Assembly: GCF_001042985.1 (NCBI RefSeq)
Contig: NZ_JYKY01000006.1
Location: 1 to 64,000 of the forward strand
Length of the DNA stretch: 64,000 nucleotides
DNA from: Pseudomonas lundensis
Lineage (GTDB): Bacteria > Pseudomonadota > Gammaproteobacteria > Pseudomonadales > Pseudomonadaceae
Direction: 5' to 3'
The notes beneath the pieces were generated by a model, which did not search any database, was not told the origin of the DNA, and saw only the letters and a program-made list of their open reading frames with translations. Below, one piece after another: positions 41,689-51,100 of the stretch. A program made the translations under genes and the position numbers. Every line of letters starts with the position of its first letter. The first letter of the stretch is position 1.

Positions 41689-42474
41689 ATGAAGTGCATA
41701 CACTGGGGCGCTACGCTCGCGGGTGGGTTATTGGCTGCCGGTCAGGCCATGGCCGGGGATCTGTTTCTGTGGCAGACCAACAGCCTCACCTACCTGTATG
41801 GCAAAAACTTTGCGATCAACCCGTCCATCCAGCAAACCGTAACCTTTGAACACGCAGACAAATGGAAGTACGGCGATAACTTCCTGTTCGTCGACCGCAT
41901 CTTTTACAACGGCAAACCCGACCGCAACAAAGGCCCGCACACCTACTACGGCGAATTCAGCCCCCGCCTGTCGTTCGGCAAGATCTTGGACCGCACGCTG
42001 GCGTTCGGCCCGATCAAGGACGTGCTACTGGCCATGACCTATGAGTACGGCGAAGGCGACAGCGAGGCCTACCTGATCGGCCCCGGTTTCGACCTGGCCG
42101 TGCCCGGCTTCAACTATTTCACCCTCAACTTCTATCGTCGCCACACCGAAGGCCCACGGCCGGGGACAGGCGTGTGGCAGATCACGCCGTCGTTTTCCTA
42201 CACCATCCCGGCGGGTCGTTCCAACGTGCTGATCGACGGCTACATGGACTGGGTGGTCGACAACGACCGCAATTCGCGCGGCACCTACCACGCCAACCTG
42301 CATTTCAACCCACAGGTTAAATACGACCTGGGCAAGGCGCTGAACATCGGCGAGAAGCAGCTGTATGTCGGGCTCGAGTACAGCTACTGGAAGAACAAAT
42401 ACGGGATTGAAAACAGCAGCCGCCTGGACACCAACCAGAACACGGCCAGTGCATTGGTCAAGTTCCACTTCTAG
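41689..42474 (+). CDS. OmpK/Tsx-type outer membrane channel, copy 1
   Basis: The 261-residue protein has a signal peptide (about 22 residues, cleaved after QAMA) and a 12-strand barrel pattern of the nucleoside-specific channel (Tsx/OmpK, PF03502) family: LWQTNSLTYLYGKNF, TFEHADKWKYGDNFLFVD, GYMDWVVDN, and the terminal LVKFHF with Phe last, the BAM signal. By position it should admit purines or nucleosides for the adjacent permease and urate pathway. AAGGAG precedes ATG 41689. A close paralogue follows. Confidence 0.9.
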   Translation: MKCIHWGATLAGGLLAAGQAMAGDLFLWQTNSLTYLYGKNFAINPSIQQTVTFEHADKWKYGDNFLFVDRIFYNGKPDRNKGPHTYYGEFSPRLSFGKILDRTLAFGPIKDVLLAMTYEYGEGDSEAYLIGPGFDLAVPGFNYFTLNFYRRHTEGPRPGTGVWQITPSFSYTIPAGRSNVLIDGYMDWVVDNDRNSRGTYHANLHFNPQVKYDLGKALNIGEKQLYVGLEYSYWKNKYGIENSSRLDTNQNTASALVKFHF

Positions 42475-42820
42475 CGCTTTTTCAGTGCACGTTGCGTCAC
42501 CGTCCGCCCAACGGCGGTGACGCAACGCTTGAGTACCGCAGGCAGAGCCAGTATTCTGCGCCGCGCTCTGATACGGGCGCTGTTTAGAAGCTGACTTTAA
42601 AGCCAACTTAATTCAGTCAGATCAAGTAGTTACGTAACTTAGGACTCAACTGCCCATGGCAGCCGAGGGATGTTCCTTGGCCATTTGTCAGGTGTGGCCC
42701 AAGACTTGCTCAGGCTCATAAAGTTGACCGAAGAGCCAACTTTTAAACACGGAACCAAAGTGCCAACATCGAGCACTGCGTTCCATTCACTGCGAAACAC
42801 TTATTTTTTGGAGCAACCGA
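42475..42820. other. Intergenic region between the two OmpK genes
   Basis: This 346-base interval has no credible gene. It starts with a 12-bp hairpin (GTTGCGTCACCG/CGGTGACGCAAC, 42491-42526) that can terminate copy 1, followed by unstructured DNA in which copy 2 must have its own promoter. No shared palindrome was found here. Confidence 0.6.
42491..42526. repeat. Perfect 12-bp hairpin after OmpK copy 1
   Basis: GTTGCGTCACCG and CGGTGACGCAAC flank TCCGCCCAACGG-type loop bases. No T run follows. Confidence 0.6.
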
Positions 42821-43606
42821 ATGAAGCGCACACTGACCGGCCTGATGCTCGCGGGGAGCTTGCTGGGCGGGGCCCCGGCCGTTGCTGGCGACCTGTTGCA
42901 ATGGCAGACCAACAGCCTGACTTACTTGTGGGGCAAGAACTTTCAGGTCAATCCGTCGATTCAACAGACCCTGACCTTCGAACACGCAGACAGCTGGAAG
43001 TACGGCGATAACTTCTTCTTTCTCGACCGCATCTTTTATAACGGCAAAGAAGACGGCAACGTCGGCCCGAACACCTATTACGGTGAGTTCACGCCACGGC
43101 TGTCCTTCGGCAAAATCTTTGACCAGACGTTTGAGTTCGGCCCAATCAAAGACGTGTTGCTGGCCATGACCTACGAGTTCGGCGAAGGCGACACCGAGGC
43201 CTACCTGATCGGCCCGGGCTTCGACCTGAACGTGCCCGGCTTCGATTACTTCCAGCTGAACTTCTACCAGCGCTTCCCCGAAGGCAATCGCCCCGGCAAG
43301 GGCGTGTGGCAGATCACCCCGGTGTGGTCCTACACCCTGCCACTGGGCAATTCCGATGTGCTGATCGACGGCTACATGGACTGGGTGGTCGACAACGACC
43401 AGAATTCGCGCGGCACCTACCACGCCAACCTGCACTTCAACCCGCAGGTCAAATACGACCTGGGCAAAGCGTTGAACTGGGGCGCCAAGCAGCTGTACGT
43501 CGGTATCGAGTACGACTACTGGAAGAACAAGTACGGCATCGAAGACAGCGGTTCATTCAAAACCAATCAGGACACCGCCAGCCTGTTGGTCAAGTACCAC
43601 TTCTGA
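42821..43606 (+). CDS. OmpK/Tsx-type outer membrane channel, copy 2
   Basis: Also 261 residues, with a 22-residue signal peptide and the same barrel landmarks (LQWQTNSLTYLWGKNF, GYMDWVVDNDQNSRGTYHANL, terminal LVKYHF). By eye roughly three quarters of residues match copy 1, with differences concentrated in presumed loops (KEDGNVGPN for KPDRNKGPH; PEGNRPGKG for TEGPRPGTG). Tandem duplication followed by loop divergence is the likely history. GGAGCAACC precedes ATG 42821. It has a separate leader and so may be regulated differently. Confidence 0.9.
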   Translation: MKRTLTGLMLAGSLLGGAPAVAGDLLQWQTNSLTYLWGKNFQVNPSIQQTLTFEHADSWKYGDNFFFLDRIFYNGKEDGNVGPNTYYGEFTPRLSFGKIFDQTFEFGPIKDVLLAMTYEFGEGDTEAYLIGPGFDLNVPGFDYFQLNFYQRFPEGNRPGKGVWQITPVWSYTLPLGNSDVLIDGYMDWVVDNDQNSRGTYHANLHFNPQVKYDLGKALNWGAKQLYVGIEYDYWKNKYGIEDSGSFKTNQDTASLLVKYHF

Positions 43607-43627
43607 TGCACGGGCCTCGGCCTGCCG

Positions 43628-44227
43628 CTACGGCTGAGGCGCCCGCAATACCCCGCGCAACATCAAGTCGAGACTGTCCAGCGCCGCTGTCAGGCGCTGT
43701 GGCGGTTGGTGATCGGCGGCGATCCAGAACGATGCATCCATCAACCCGCCCTGAATCAAACGCGCCAGCGCTTCGGGGTCGGTGTCTTGAATCACGTGCG
43801 TGTCCATCAGGTCGCGCAACATGGTCGCCAGCGACGCACTGCACGCCGACTGGCTGCTCTGCAGGTATTCGGAACCCAGCACCGAGGGCGCATCGCGCAA
43901 CATGATGCGTTGCACCTCGATATGCGTGGCCATTTCCAGAAACACCCGGCAGCGCCCCCTGAAGCCTTCCCACTCACTGGCTGCCTGCTCAGACACCTGC
44001 GCCAGTTGCGCGTCCAGCTCGGCGTCGACCTGCTGCACAACCGCCTGCAACAGCCCCTTCTTGTCCCCAAAGTGGTGATAGAGCGCACCCCGGGTCAACC
44101 CTGCCGAGGCCGTCAGTTCATCCATCGACGTTTGCGCGTACCCCACCGAGCCGAAGGCCTGTCGCCCCGCCTCCAGCAACTTGTTGCGGGTTTCTTCTAT
44201 CATTTGTGCACGCGCTTTGGGCGCCAT
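43628..44227 (-). CDS. TetR family regulator of the divergent MFS gene
   Basis: The 199-residue protein has the TetR helix-turn-helix at residues 10-60 (RNKLLEAGRQAFGSVGYAQT, LTASAGLTRGALYHHFGDKKGLL) and a C-terminal ligand domain. ATG 44227 has AGGAGG in place; an in-frame upstream codon is less likely. Three identical operator palindromes fill the space to the divergent MFS transporter, the standard layout for repression of an efflux pump by its own ligand-sensing repressor. Ligand unknown. Confidence 0.92.
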   Translation of the reverse strand: MAPKARAQMIEETRNKLLEAGRQAFGSVGYAQTSMDELTASAGLTRGALYHHFGDKKGLLQAVVQQVDAELDAQLAQVSEQAASEWEGFRGRCRVFLEMATHIEVQRIMLRDAPSVLGSEYLQSSQSACSASLATMLRDLMDTHVIQDTDPEALARLIQGGLMDASFWIAADHQPPQRLTAALDSLDLMLRGVLRAPQP

Positions 44228-44248
44228 GTCGACCTCCTGCATGTTGAG

Positions 44249-44312
44249 ATACGCCGCGTATGTTAATTGACATACGCCACGTATGCGTATATTTCTGCAT
44301 ACGCCGCGTATG
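44249..44312. promoter_or_regulatory. Three TetR operators, ATACGCCRCGTATG
   Basis: The palindrome appears at 44249-44263, 44271-44285 and 44298-44312 (two as ATACGCCGCGTATG, one with A in the centre), separated by 22 and 27 bases. All lie between the divergent tetR and MFS starts. Confidence 0.85.
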
Positions 44313-44387
44313 TCAGATCCCCGACAGTGCCGCTGCGTGAGGCAGCGCGCGCAGGAACACGCGGCTCACTTTTGTTTCGGAGCGTGT

Positions 44388-45593
44388 ATGGCAAACCCTT
44401 ATCGCGAGATTTTCCGCGCCCCCGGCAGCCTGGCCTTTTGCGCCGCGGGCCTGATCGCACGCATGCCGATTTCCATGACCGGGATCGGCATCATCACGTT
44501 GCTGGCGCAATTGCGCGGGTCGTATTGGCTGGCGGGCGCTGTGGCCGCAACGTTCGCCCTGGCCATGGCGTTGATCGCCCCGCAAATTTCCCGCTGGGTA
44601 GACCGCTATGGTCAGCGCCGCGTGTTGCCCGGCGTCACCGCGCTGGGCGTCAGTTCGCTGCTGGCCCTGTTGCTGTGCAGCCACCTGGGCACGCCCGACT
44701 GGACGCTGTTCGTGTTTGCCGCCCTGTCGGGCTTCATCCCCAGCATGCCGGCCATGGTGCGGGCGCGCTGGACCGAGCTGTACCGCGGCTCGCCCAAACT
44801 GCACACGGCCTTTTCGCTGGAGTCGGTGCTCGACGAAGTGAGTTTCATCATTGGGCCGCCGATTTCCGTGGGCCTCTGCGTCGCCGTATTCCCCCAGGCC
44901 GGGCCGTTGGCCGCCGCCCTGCTGCTGGCCATCGGCGTGACCACCTTTGTGTTGCAGCGCAGCACCGAGCCGCCGGTTCACCCGCGCAGCCCCGAACACG
45001 CAGGCACCGTGCTGCGCCAGGGCGCCGTGGTGATTCTGCTGATGGTGCTGCTGGGCATGGGCACCATTGTCGGCACCGTGGACGTGGTCAGCGTCGCCTT
45101 CGCCCAACAACAGGGCCAGCCGGCAGCCGCCAGTGTCGTGCTATCGGTCTATGCCTTGGGCTCCTGTGTGGTAGGACTGGTTTTCGGCACGCTCAAACTG
45201 AAGATGCCGCTGCCCAAACAGTTCCTGATCGGCGCCCTGGCCACCGCCATTACCGTGGTGCCCCTGATGTGGGTCAGCAGCATCGCCACCCTGGCGGTCG
45301 CCATGTTTGTCGCCGGGTTGTTCTTCGCGCCGACGCTGATCACGGCCATGGGGTTGGTGGAAAACATCGTCCCGGCCGCCAAACTCACTGAGGGCCTGAC
45401 GTGGATGATCACCGGGCTCGGCATCGGTGTGGCGCTGGGCGCCGTGCTGGGTGGCTGGATGATTGACGCCTATGGCGCGCAAGCCGGGTTCCGGGTGTCG
45501 CTGGGTGCGGGAAGCGCCGTGTTGCTGTTCGCCGCGCTGGGCTATCGCTTGCTCAGCCACAGCACCCTGCCCCGTGGTGCCCGCTTCGCCTGA
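44388..45593 (+). CDS. MFS efflux transporter under TetR control
   Basis: The 401-residue protein has twelve hydrophobic segments and the loop ISRWVDRYGQRRVLPGV of drug-proton antiporter type MFS proteins; SALSGFIPSMPAMVRARWTELY-like text in the fourth helix region is typical of the YfcJ/arabinose-efflux type. ATG 44388 follows CGGAG. Divergent from tetR through three operators, so it is probably induced by its substrate. The compound exported is unknown. Confidence 0.88.
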   Translation: MANPYREIFRAPGSLAFCAAGLIARMPISMTGIGIITLLAQLRGSYWLAGAVAATFALAMALIAPQISRWVDRYGQRRVLPGVTALGVSSLLALLLCSHLGTPDWTLFVFAALSGFIPSMPAMVRARWTELYRGSPKLHTAFSLESVLDEVSFIIGPPISVGLCVAVFPQAGPLAAALLLAIGVTTFVLQRSTEPPVHPRSPEHAGTVLRQGAVVILLMVLLGMGTIVGTVDVVSVAFAQQQGQPAAASVVLSVYALGSCVVGLVFGTLKLKMPLPKQFLIGALATAITVVPLMWVSSIATLAVAMFVAGLFFAPTLITAMGLVENIVPAAKLTEGLTWMITGLGIGVALGAVLGGWMIDAYGAQAGFRVSLGAGSAVLLFAALGYRLLSHSTLPRGARFA

Positions 45594-45747
45594 TACATAA
45601 CCTGCGTGCCTGCCCCTGAGGCGGCACGGCCACCCAGCAAAGCCACTGTTTTTATGTGGCTATTAGGTTTACCCGTAAACGGCCGATACAGAGGGTGCTG
45701 TATTTTTTAACCAGACGCTCTGTCTCAAGCCTCGGGAGTACAAACGG

Positions 45748-46827
45748 ATGTTCAATCGCCGATGGCGCCAACGCTGCGCCAACCTTGAAACGCAGCTAAA
45801 TGCGTTAGAGCAGGACAAACAGGCCCTTGAACAGGAGGTTCAAACCCTGCGTGCACAGGTCACTCAAGACCGCGACCAGCAGCTCGTGCTGGCACACTAC
45901 TAACGCTACCAACAAGACTTGCACAGCAAGCTGGAGCGCTTTGACGAATCCTTGCAAAAGACCCGCGATGGCGTGGTTGCCCAGGCCGAAAGCCTGCAAG
46001 GAGAAGTCGTTCACCTGCGCGATAACAGCAATGTGTTTGCGCAAACCTCGGCCCTGCTGGCCGGCTTTTCCAGTTCGCTGGGGCACATGGCCGGTCAGGG
46101 GGTCAGCAGTGTCGACAGCGTGGGCGTTCTGCGCCAACGGGTCGGAGAAATCAGCCGCATCGTCGAGCTGATCAAGGCCGTGTCCGACCAGACCAACCTG
46201 CTGGCCCTCAATGCCGCCATTGAAGCGGCGCGCGCGGGCGAACAGGGTCGCGGCTTTGCCGTGGTGGCTGACGAAGTGCGCGCACTGGCCCAACGCACCC
46301 ATGGCGCCACCCACGAAATCAGCCAATTGGTTGCGAGCATCAACCAGGAGACCGAAGCCGCGAGCACCGCCATTGGCGTGCTGTCGGAGGAAGCGTCGCG
46401 GTTGTCAGGCGATGTGTCGCGCTCGGCCCAAACCCTCGACGAGATGATGACCCTCGGCGAACACATGGGGCAGTTGATTGAAGGCATCGCCCTGCGCTCG
46501 TTCTGCGAGTCGGTGAAGCTCGATCACTTGCTGTTCAAGTTGATGGTCTATCAACGCCTGTTCAAGCAGGACGAGAACCTGAACCTGTCGACCCACACCA
46601 CCTGCCGCCTCGGCAAATGGTACCTGGCGCCTGAAACCCAGGCGCGCTATGGCGACAACCGCGACTTCCAGCAGCTCAACGAGCCGCACCGGATCGTGCA
46701 TGAAACCGCGCACAAGGCCCTGCACGCGGCTCAGGAGAAAAACTGGAGCCAGGTCCTGCTGGAGATCAACGACATGGAAAGCGCCAGCCTTAACGTCAGC
46801 GCCCTGCTCGACAACCTCAGCCACTGA
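45748..46827 (+). pseudogene. CZB-domain chemoreceptor (MCP) with an in-frame stop
   Basis: From ATG 45748 the frame encodes a coiled-coil N-terminus (51 codons) up to TAA at 45901-45903. The same frame continues as [13 protein letters not shown]... to 46827, giving a 359-residue soluble chemoreceptor if the stop were a sense codon. The second part has the signalling hairpin ([33 protein letters not shown] is interrupted here only for quotation; core [17 protein letters not shown]) and a C-terminal CZB zinc-binding domain ([23 protein letters not shown]). Without membrane helices it is cytoplasmic. A restart at TTG 45919 has no ribosome binding site, so loss of function is likely. Confidence 0.8.
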
Positions 46828-46830
46828 CCC

Positions 46831-47772
46831 TCACCCCTTGATGGCGCGCCACAGTGAGCTGCCCGCCATCACACCCGCCAACACCACCGCGCCGGCAATG
46901 ATGCCGGCCACGGCGTTGAGCACGGTCGGTACGATGACCGACAGCGGGCCTACAAACGGCGCACTGCTCAGGGCCACGCTCTCAACCCAGTGATGCAACA
47001 GCGGCACCCCGTGTACCAAAATCCCGCCACCGACCATGAACATCGCGGCCGTACCAATCACCGTCAGCGCTTTCATCATGTACGGCGCGGCATTCAACAC
47101 CCCTTGGCCGAAACGGCGCTGAAAGCTCGGCCAGGTGCCTTCACCGGTTTTTTGGGTCAGGTACAAACCGCCGTCGTCCATCTTAACGATGCCGGCCACC
47201 ACGCCATACACCCCGACCGTCATCACAATGGCAATCCCGGACAACACCACCACTTGCTGCATCAGCGGCGCATCCGCCACGGTGCCCAACGTGATTGCGA
47301 TGATTTCCGCCGAGAGGATGAAGTCGGTGCGTATCGCGCCCTTGATTTTGTCTTTCTCGAACGCCGCCAGGTCCACCTCGGGGTTGGCCACGGCGTCAGA
47401 CAAGGCCGCGCGCGCCTGGTGATCGTCGTCCTTACTGTGCAGGAATTTGTGCGCAAGCTTTTCGAAGCCCTCGAAACACAAATAGGCGCCGCCCACCATC
47501 AACAGCGGCGTGACCGCCCACGGCGCAAACGCGCTGATGGCCAGCGCGGCGGGCACCAGAATCAGCTTGTTGCGAAACGAGCCCTTGGCCACTGCCCACA
47601 CCACCGGTAATTCACGTTCGGCCCGCACACCGGAGACCTGTTGCGCGTTCAATGCCAAGTCATCGCCCAGCACCCCGGCGGTCTTTTTGGCGGCCATTTT
47701 TGTCATCAGCGCAACGTCATCGAGTACGGCGGCGATGTCGTCGAGCAACATCAGCAAACTGCTGCCTGCCAT
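46831..47772 (-). CDS. yedI: DUF808 family membrane protein (YedI)
   Basis: The 313-residue protein starts [21 protein letters not shown] and contains [21 protein letters not shown] and [13 protein letters not shown], the DUF808 pattern. About six membrane helices are seen after residue 65. Function unknown. Its stop is 3 bases from the convergent chemoreceptor stop. ATG 47772 begins the family motif directly. Confidence 0.92.
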   Translation of the reverse strand: MAGSSLLMLLDDIAAVLDDVALMTKMAAKKTAGVLGDDLALNAQQVSGVRAERELPVVWAVAKGSFRNKLILVPAALAISAFAPWAVTPLLMVGGAYLCFEGFEKLAHKFLHSKDDDHQARAALSDAVANPEVDLAAFEKDKIKGAIRTDFILSAEIIAITLGTVADAPLMQQVVVLSGIAIVMTVGVYGVVAGIVKMDDGGLYLTQKTGEGTWPSFQRRFGQGVLNAAPYMMKALTVIGTAAMFMVGGGILVHGVPLLHHWVESVALSSAPFVGPLSVIVPTVLNAVAGIIAGAVVLAGVMAGSSLWRAIKG

Positions 47773-47904
47773 GGGTGTCGGTTCCTTGTGGATTGAATGA
47801 CGTCAAGCATAGCGCGTGCCAGCCCCCAGGCGGCAATCTTGAGCCGCTTGCAAGCACGGTGCTACCATGCCCGACCGCCCCAGCAGGCAAGGAAATACGG
47901 GTTT

Positions 47905-48510
47905 ATGAGCAGCATCCGCGAACGTAATAAAGAGCTGATTTTGCGCGCCGCCAGCGAAGAGTTCGCTGACAAGGGTTTCGCCGCCAGCAAAACCAGCGAC
48001 ATCGCGGCCAAGGCCGGCGTGCCCAAGCCCAATGTGTATTACTACTTCAAATCCAAAGAGAACCTCTACCGCGAGGTGCTCGAAAGCATCATCGACCCGA
48101 TTCTGCGGGCCTCGACCCCGTTCAATGCCGACGGCGAACCGAACGAAGTCCTGAGCCATTACATCCGCTCGAAAATCATGATCTCGCGCGACCTGCCGTT
48201 TGCTTCCAAGGTGTTCGCCAGCGAAATCATGCACGGCGCGCCGCACCTGAGTGAAACACAGGTCGAGTTGCTCAATGCCCAGGCCAAACACAACATCGAA
48301 TGCATCCAGGTGTGGATCGACCGGGGCCAGATTGCCCCCATCGACCCGCATCACCTGATGTTCAGCATCTGGGCCGCGACCCAGACCTACGCCGACTTCG
48401 ACTGGCAGATTTCCGCCATCACCGGCAAAGCCAAACTCGACGACAACGACTACGAGGCGGCGACCCGGACCATCATTCGCCTGGTGCTCAAAGGCTGTAC
48501 GCCCGACTGA
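47905..48510 (+). CDS. TetR/AcrR family regulator of the glyoxylate cluster region
   Basis: The 201-residue protein has the TetR DNA-binding domain (LRAASEEFADKGFAASKTSDIAAKAG, PNVYYYFKSKENLY) and an RutR-like C-domain (KVFASEIMHGAPHL, IWAATQTYADFDWQI). In P. aeruginosa a tetR gene holds the same place next to the glcG-like gene and gcl, so it is probably orthologous. RutR-like C-domains often sense nucleobase-related ligands. ATG 47905 follows AAGGAAA. It may regulate the neighbours, though the TTGTATACAA palindrome looks more like a GntR-type site. Confidence 0.88.
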   Translation: MSSIRERNKELILRAASEEFADKGFAASKTSDIAAKAGVPKPNVYYYFKSKENLYREVLESIIDPILRASTPFNADGEPNEVLSHYIRSKIMISRDLPFASKVFASEIMHGAPHLSETQVELLNAQAKHNIECIQVWIDRGQIAPIDPHHLMFSIWAATQTYADFDWQISAITGKAKLDDNDYEAATRTIIRLVLKGCTPD

Positions 48511-48523
48511 CCCCGCACACACC

Positions 48524-48550
48524 GTAGTCGCTGGCGCAGGCAGCGACTAC
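48524..48550. repeat. Perfect hairpin GTAGTCGCTG/CAGCGACTAC
   Basis: A 10-bp perfect stem with a 7-base loop between the convergent tetR and GlcG-like genes. It likely separates the two transcripts. Confidence 0.6.
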
Positions 48551-48560
48551 CCGCTACCGA

Positions 48561-49001
48561 TCAGACCACCACCCCGGCATCGGCTCGCAAGCCTTGTGCT
48601 TCGATGGCGCTGATCGCGCATTGTTCATCAATGTCCGAGGTATCGCCGCTGATCCCCATCGCGCCAATCACCTGCCCGCTCGCATCGCGTATCAACACGC
48701 CCCCCGGCGCCGGGACAACGTCACTGGTGCCCATGCCATTGAGTGCTGCAAAAAACGCAGGCCGCTGCTGTGCATCCAGCGCCAGCAGGCGCGAACCTTT
48801 GCCCAATGCAATGGCGCCCCAGGCTTTGCCGATGGCAATGCTGGGGCGCAGCAGGCTTGCACCGTCTTCGCGCTGCAACGCCACCAGATGCCCGCCGCCA
48901 TCGAGCACCGCCACCGCCAGCGGCGCAGCCGCGATCTGACGCCCGGCCGCAAGGGCCTGGCTGGCCAGGTTTAACGCCAGTTTCAAAGTTAACGCACTCA
49001 T
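48561..49001 (-). CDS. GlcG/HbpS family haem-binding-type protein
   Basis: The 146-residue protein has the GlcG/HbpS fold signature: ALNLASQALAAGRQIAAAPLAVAVLDGGGHLVALQRED broken across helix and strands, LLRPSIAIGKAWGA, PAPGGVLIRDASGQVIGAMGISGDTSDIDEQCA. Members lie next to glycolate or glyoxylate genes and their biochemical role is unsettled. ATG 49001 is the family start. It is divergent from gcl, with a TTGTATACAA palindrome 92 bases upstream, so it is likely under the same control. Confidence 0.9.
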   Translation of the reverse strand: MSALTLKLALNLASQALAAGRQIAAAPLAVAVLDGGGHLVALQREDGASLLRPSIAIGKAWGAIALGKGSRLLALDAQQRPAFFAALNGMGTSDVVPAPGGVLIRDASGQVIGAMGISGDTSDIDEQCAISAIEAQGLRADAGVVV

Positions 49002-49092
49002 GGTTGCCGTCCTTCGTCTTGTTATTGGAAAGCCTTTAGGGCGTCTTGGGAGACGTCTCGACAGCCTCAATAGAACACAATAAATATTCATC

Positions 49093-49102
49093 TTGTATAC
49101 AA
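49093..49102. promoter_or_regulatory. Operator TTGTATACAA on the GlcG side
   Basis: A perfect 10-bp palindrome in the divergent interval, 92 bases before the GlcG-like start and 140 bases from the second copy at 49233. Confidence 0.65.
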
Positions 49103-49232
49103 TCATTTAAACGCGCATTTCTTCAAATACCGTAAACCTGCCTAATACAGGGCTTCCGGTCTTCCAACGATTGATTGAACAAAAGCCATTGACCTGCACA
49201 GGGGCGGATGAATACACTCAGCCCACAGCCAC

Positions 49233-49242
49233 TTGTATACAA
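49233..49242. promoter_or_regulatory. Operator TTGTATACAA on the gcl side
   Basis: A perfect palindrome 27 bases before the gcl ATG, close enough to cover the transcription start. Identical in core to the copies at 30580, 35576 and 49093. Confidence 0.7.
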
Positions 49243-49268
49243 TTACAAAACGTAAGAGGCACAAAGCA

Positions 49269-51044
49269 ATGAGCAAAATGAGAGCAATCGAAGCTGCCGT
49301 TCTGGTGATGCGTCGCGAAGGTGTCGATACCGCATTCGGTATCCCGGGCGCCGCCATCAATCCGCTGTACTCGGCCCTGCAAAAGGTCGGCGGCATCGAT
49401 CACGTACTTGCTCGCCACGTGGAAGGCGCCTCGCACATGGCCGAGGGTTACACCCGCACCAAGGCCGGCAACATCGGCGTGTGCATCGGCACCTCAGGCC
49501 CTGCGGGCACGGACATGGTCACCGGCCTGTACAGCGCCTCGGCCGATTCGATCCCGATTTTGTGCATCACCGGTCAGGCCCCCCGCGCCCGCATGCACAA
49601 AGAAGACTTCCAGGCTGTCGACATCACCAGCATCGTCAAACCCGTGACCAAGTGGGCAACCACCGTGCTGGAACCGGGCCAGGTGCCTTATGCCTTCCAG
49701 AAAGCCTTTTACGAAATGCGCTCCGGGCGCCCCGGCCCGGTGCTGATCGACCTGCCGTTTGATGTGCAAATGGCCGAGATCGAGTTCGACATCGACGCCT
49801 ACGAACCGCTGCCGCTGGCCAAGCCCAGCGCCACCCGCGTTCAGGCCGAAAAGGCCCTGGCCATGCTCGACCAGGCCGAGCGCCCGCTGCTGGTCAGCGG
49901 CGGCGGCGTGATCAATGCCGACGCCAGCGACCTGCTGGTGGAGTTCGCTGAACTGACCGGCATCCCGGTGATTCCGACCCTGATGGGCTGGGGCACGATT
50001 GCCGACGATCACCCGCTGATGGTGGGCATGGTCGGTCTGCAAACCTCGCACCGCTACGGCAACGCCACCCTGCTCAAGTCCGACGTGGTACTGGGCATCG
50101 GCAACCGCTGGGCTAACCGCCACACCGGTTCGGTCGAGGTCTACACCGAAGGCCGCCGCTTCATTCACGTGGACATCGAGCCGACGCAAATCGGGCGCGT
50201 CTTCACCCCGGACCTGGGCATTGTGTCCGACGCCGGTTCTGCCCTGAAGGTGTTCCTTGAAGTGGCCCGCGAGTGGAAAGCCGCCGGCAAACTGAAAAAC
50301 CGCAGCGCCTGGCTGCAAGACTGCCAACAACGCAAAGCCACCCTGCACCGCAAGACCCACTTCGACAACGTACCGGTCAAGCCGCAACGCGTGTACGAAG
50401 AGATGAACCAGGTGTTCGGCAAAGACACGTGCTACGTCAGCACGATCGGTTTGTCGCAGATTGCCGGTGCGCAATTCCTGCACGTGTACAAGCCACGGCA
50501 CTGGATCAACTGCGGCCAGGCCGGTCCGCTGGGCTGGACCATTCCGGCTGCACTGGGCGTGGTCAAGGCCGATCCGAACCGCAACGTGGTGGCGCTCTCC
50601 GGCGACTACGACTTCCAGTTCATGATCGAAGAGCTGGCCGTGGGCGCGCAGTTCAACCTGCCGTACATCCACGTGGTGGTGAACAACTCGTACCTGGGTT
50701 TGATCCGTCAGGCACAGCGTGGCTTTGAAATGGATTACTGCGTGCAGCTGTCGTTCGACAACCTCAACGCACCGGAACTCAACGGTTACGGCGTCGACCA
50801 TGTGGCCGTGGCCGAAGGCCTGGGTTGCAAGGCTCTGCGCGTGTTCGAGCCAAGCCAGATCCAGCCGGCGCTGCGCCAGGCGCAAGAAATGATCAAAGAG
50901 TTCCGTGTCCCGGTGGTGGTTGAGATTATTCTCGAACGCGTGACCAATATTTCCATGGGCACCGAAATCAACGCTGTGAACGAGTTCGAAGACCTGGCGC
51001 TGGTGGGCAACGACGCCCCGACTGCCATCTCGATGCTCGATTAA
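49269..51044 (+). CDS. gcl: Glyoxylate carboligase
   Basis: Gcl joins two glyoxylates to tartronate semialdehyde with release of CO2. The 591-residue ThDP enzyme shows [13 protein letters not shown] at the cofactor site (in this family the usual catalytic Glu is a small residue), [12 protein letters not shown], and the ThDP-Mg motif [24 protein letters not shown] closing with [11 protein letters not shown] 49269 follows AAGAGG. It heads gcl-hyi-glxR and takes glyoxylate from AllA. Confidence 0.97.
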   Translation: MSKMRAIEAAVLVMRREGVDTAFGIPGAAINPLYSALQKVGGIDHVLARHVEGASHMAEGYTRTKAGNIGVCIGTSGPAGTDMVTGLYSASADSIPILCITGQAPRARMHKEDFQAVDITSIVKPVTKWATTVLEPGQVPYAFQKAFYEMRSGRPGPVLIDLPFDVQMAEIEFDIDAYEPLPLAKPSATRVQAEKALAMLDQAERPLLVSGGGVINADASDLLVEFAELTGIPVIPTLMGWGTIADDHPLMVGMVGLQTSHRYGNATLLKSDVVLGIGNRWANRHTGSVEVYTEGRRFIHVDIEPTQIGRVFTPDLGIVSDAGSALKVFLEVAREWKAAGKLKNRSAWLQDCQQRKATLHRKTHFDNVPVKPQRVYEEMNQVFGKDTCYVSTIGLSQIAGAQFLHVYKPRHWINCGQAGPLGWTIPAALGVVKADPNRNVVALSGDYDFQFMIEELAVGAQFNLPYIHVVVNNSYLGLIRQAQRGFEMDYCVQLSFDNLNAPELNGYGVDHVAVAEGLGCKALRVFEPSQIQPALRQAQEMIKEFRVPVVVEIILERVTNISMGTEINAVNEFEDLALVGNDAPTAISMLD

Positions 51045-51055
51045 CGTTAAGCCTG

Positions 51056-51076
51056 CCCCTCTCTCCGGGAGAGGGG
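51056..51076. repeat. Hairpin CCCCTCTC/GAGAGGGG between gcl and hyi
   Basis: An 8-bp perfect stem (plus TCC/GGGA apposition) stands 12 bases after gcl. No T run follows, so transcription probably continues into hyi. Confidence 0.55.
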
Positions 51077-51100
51077 ACACACACATTGCAGGAGTCCACC

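Noticed and set aside
49494..51086. A 530-codon open frame opposite gcl
   Set aside because: Composition is that of an antisense shadow and gcl on the other strand has full family motifs.
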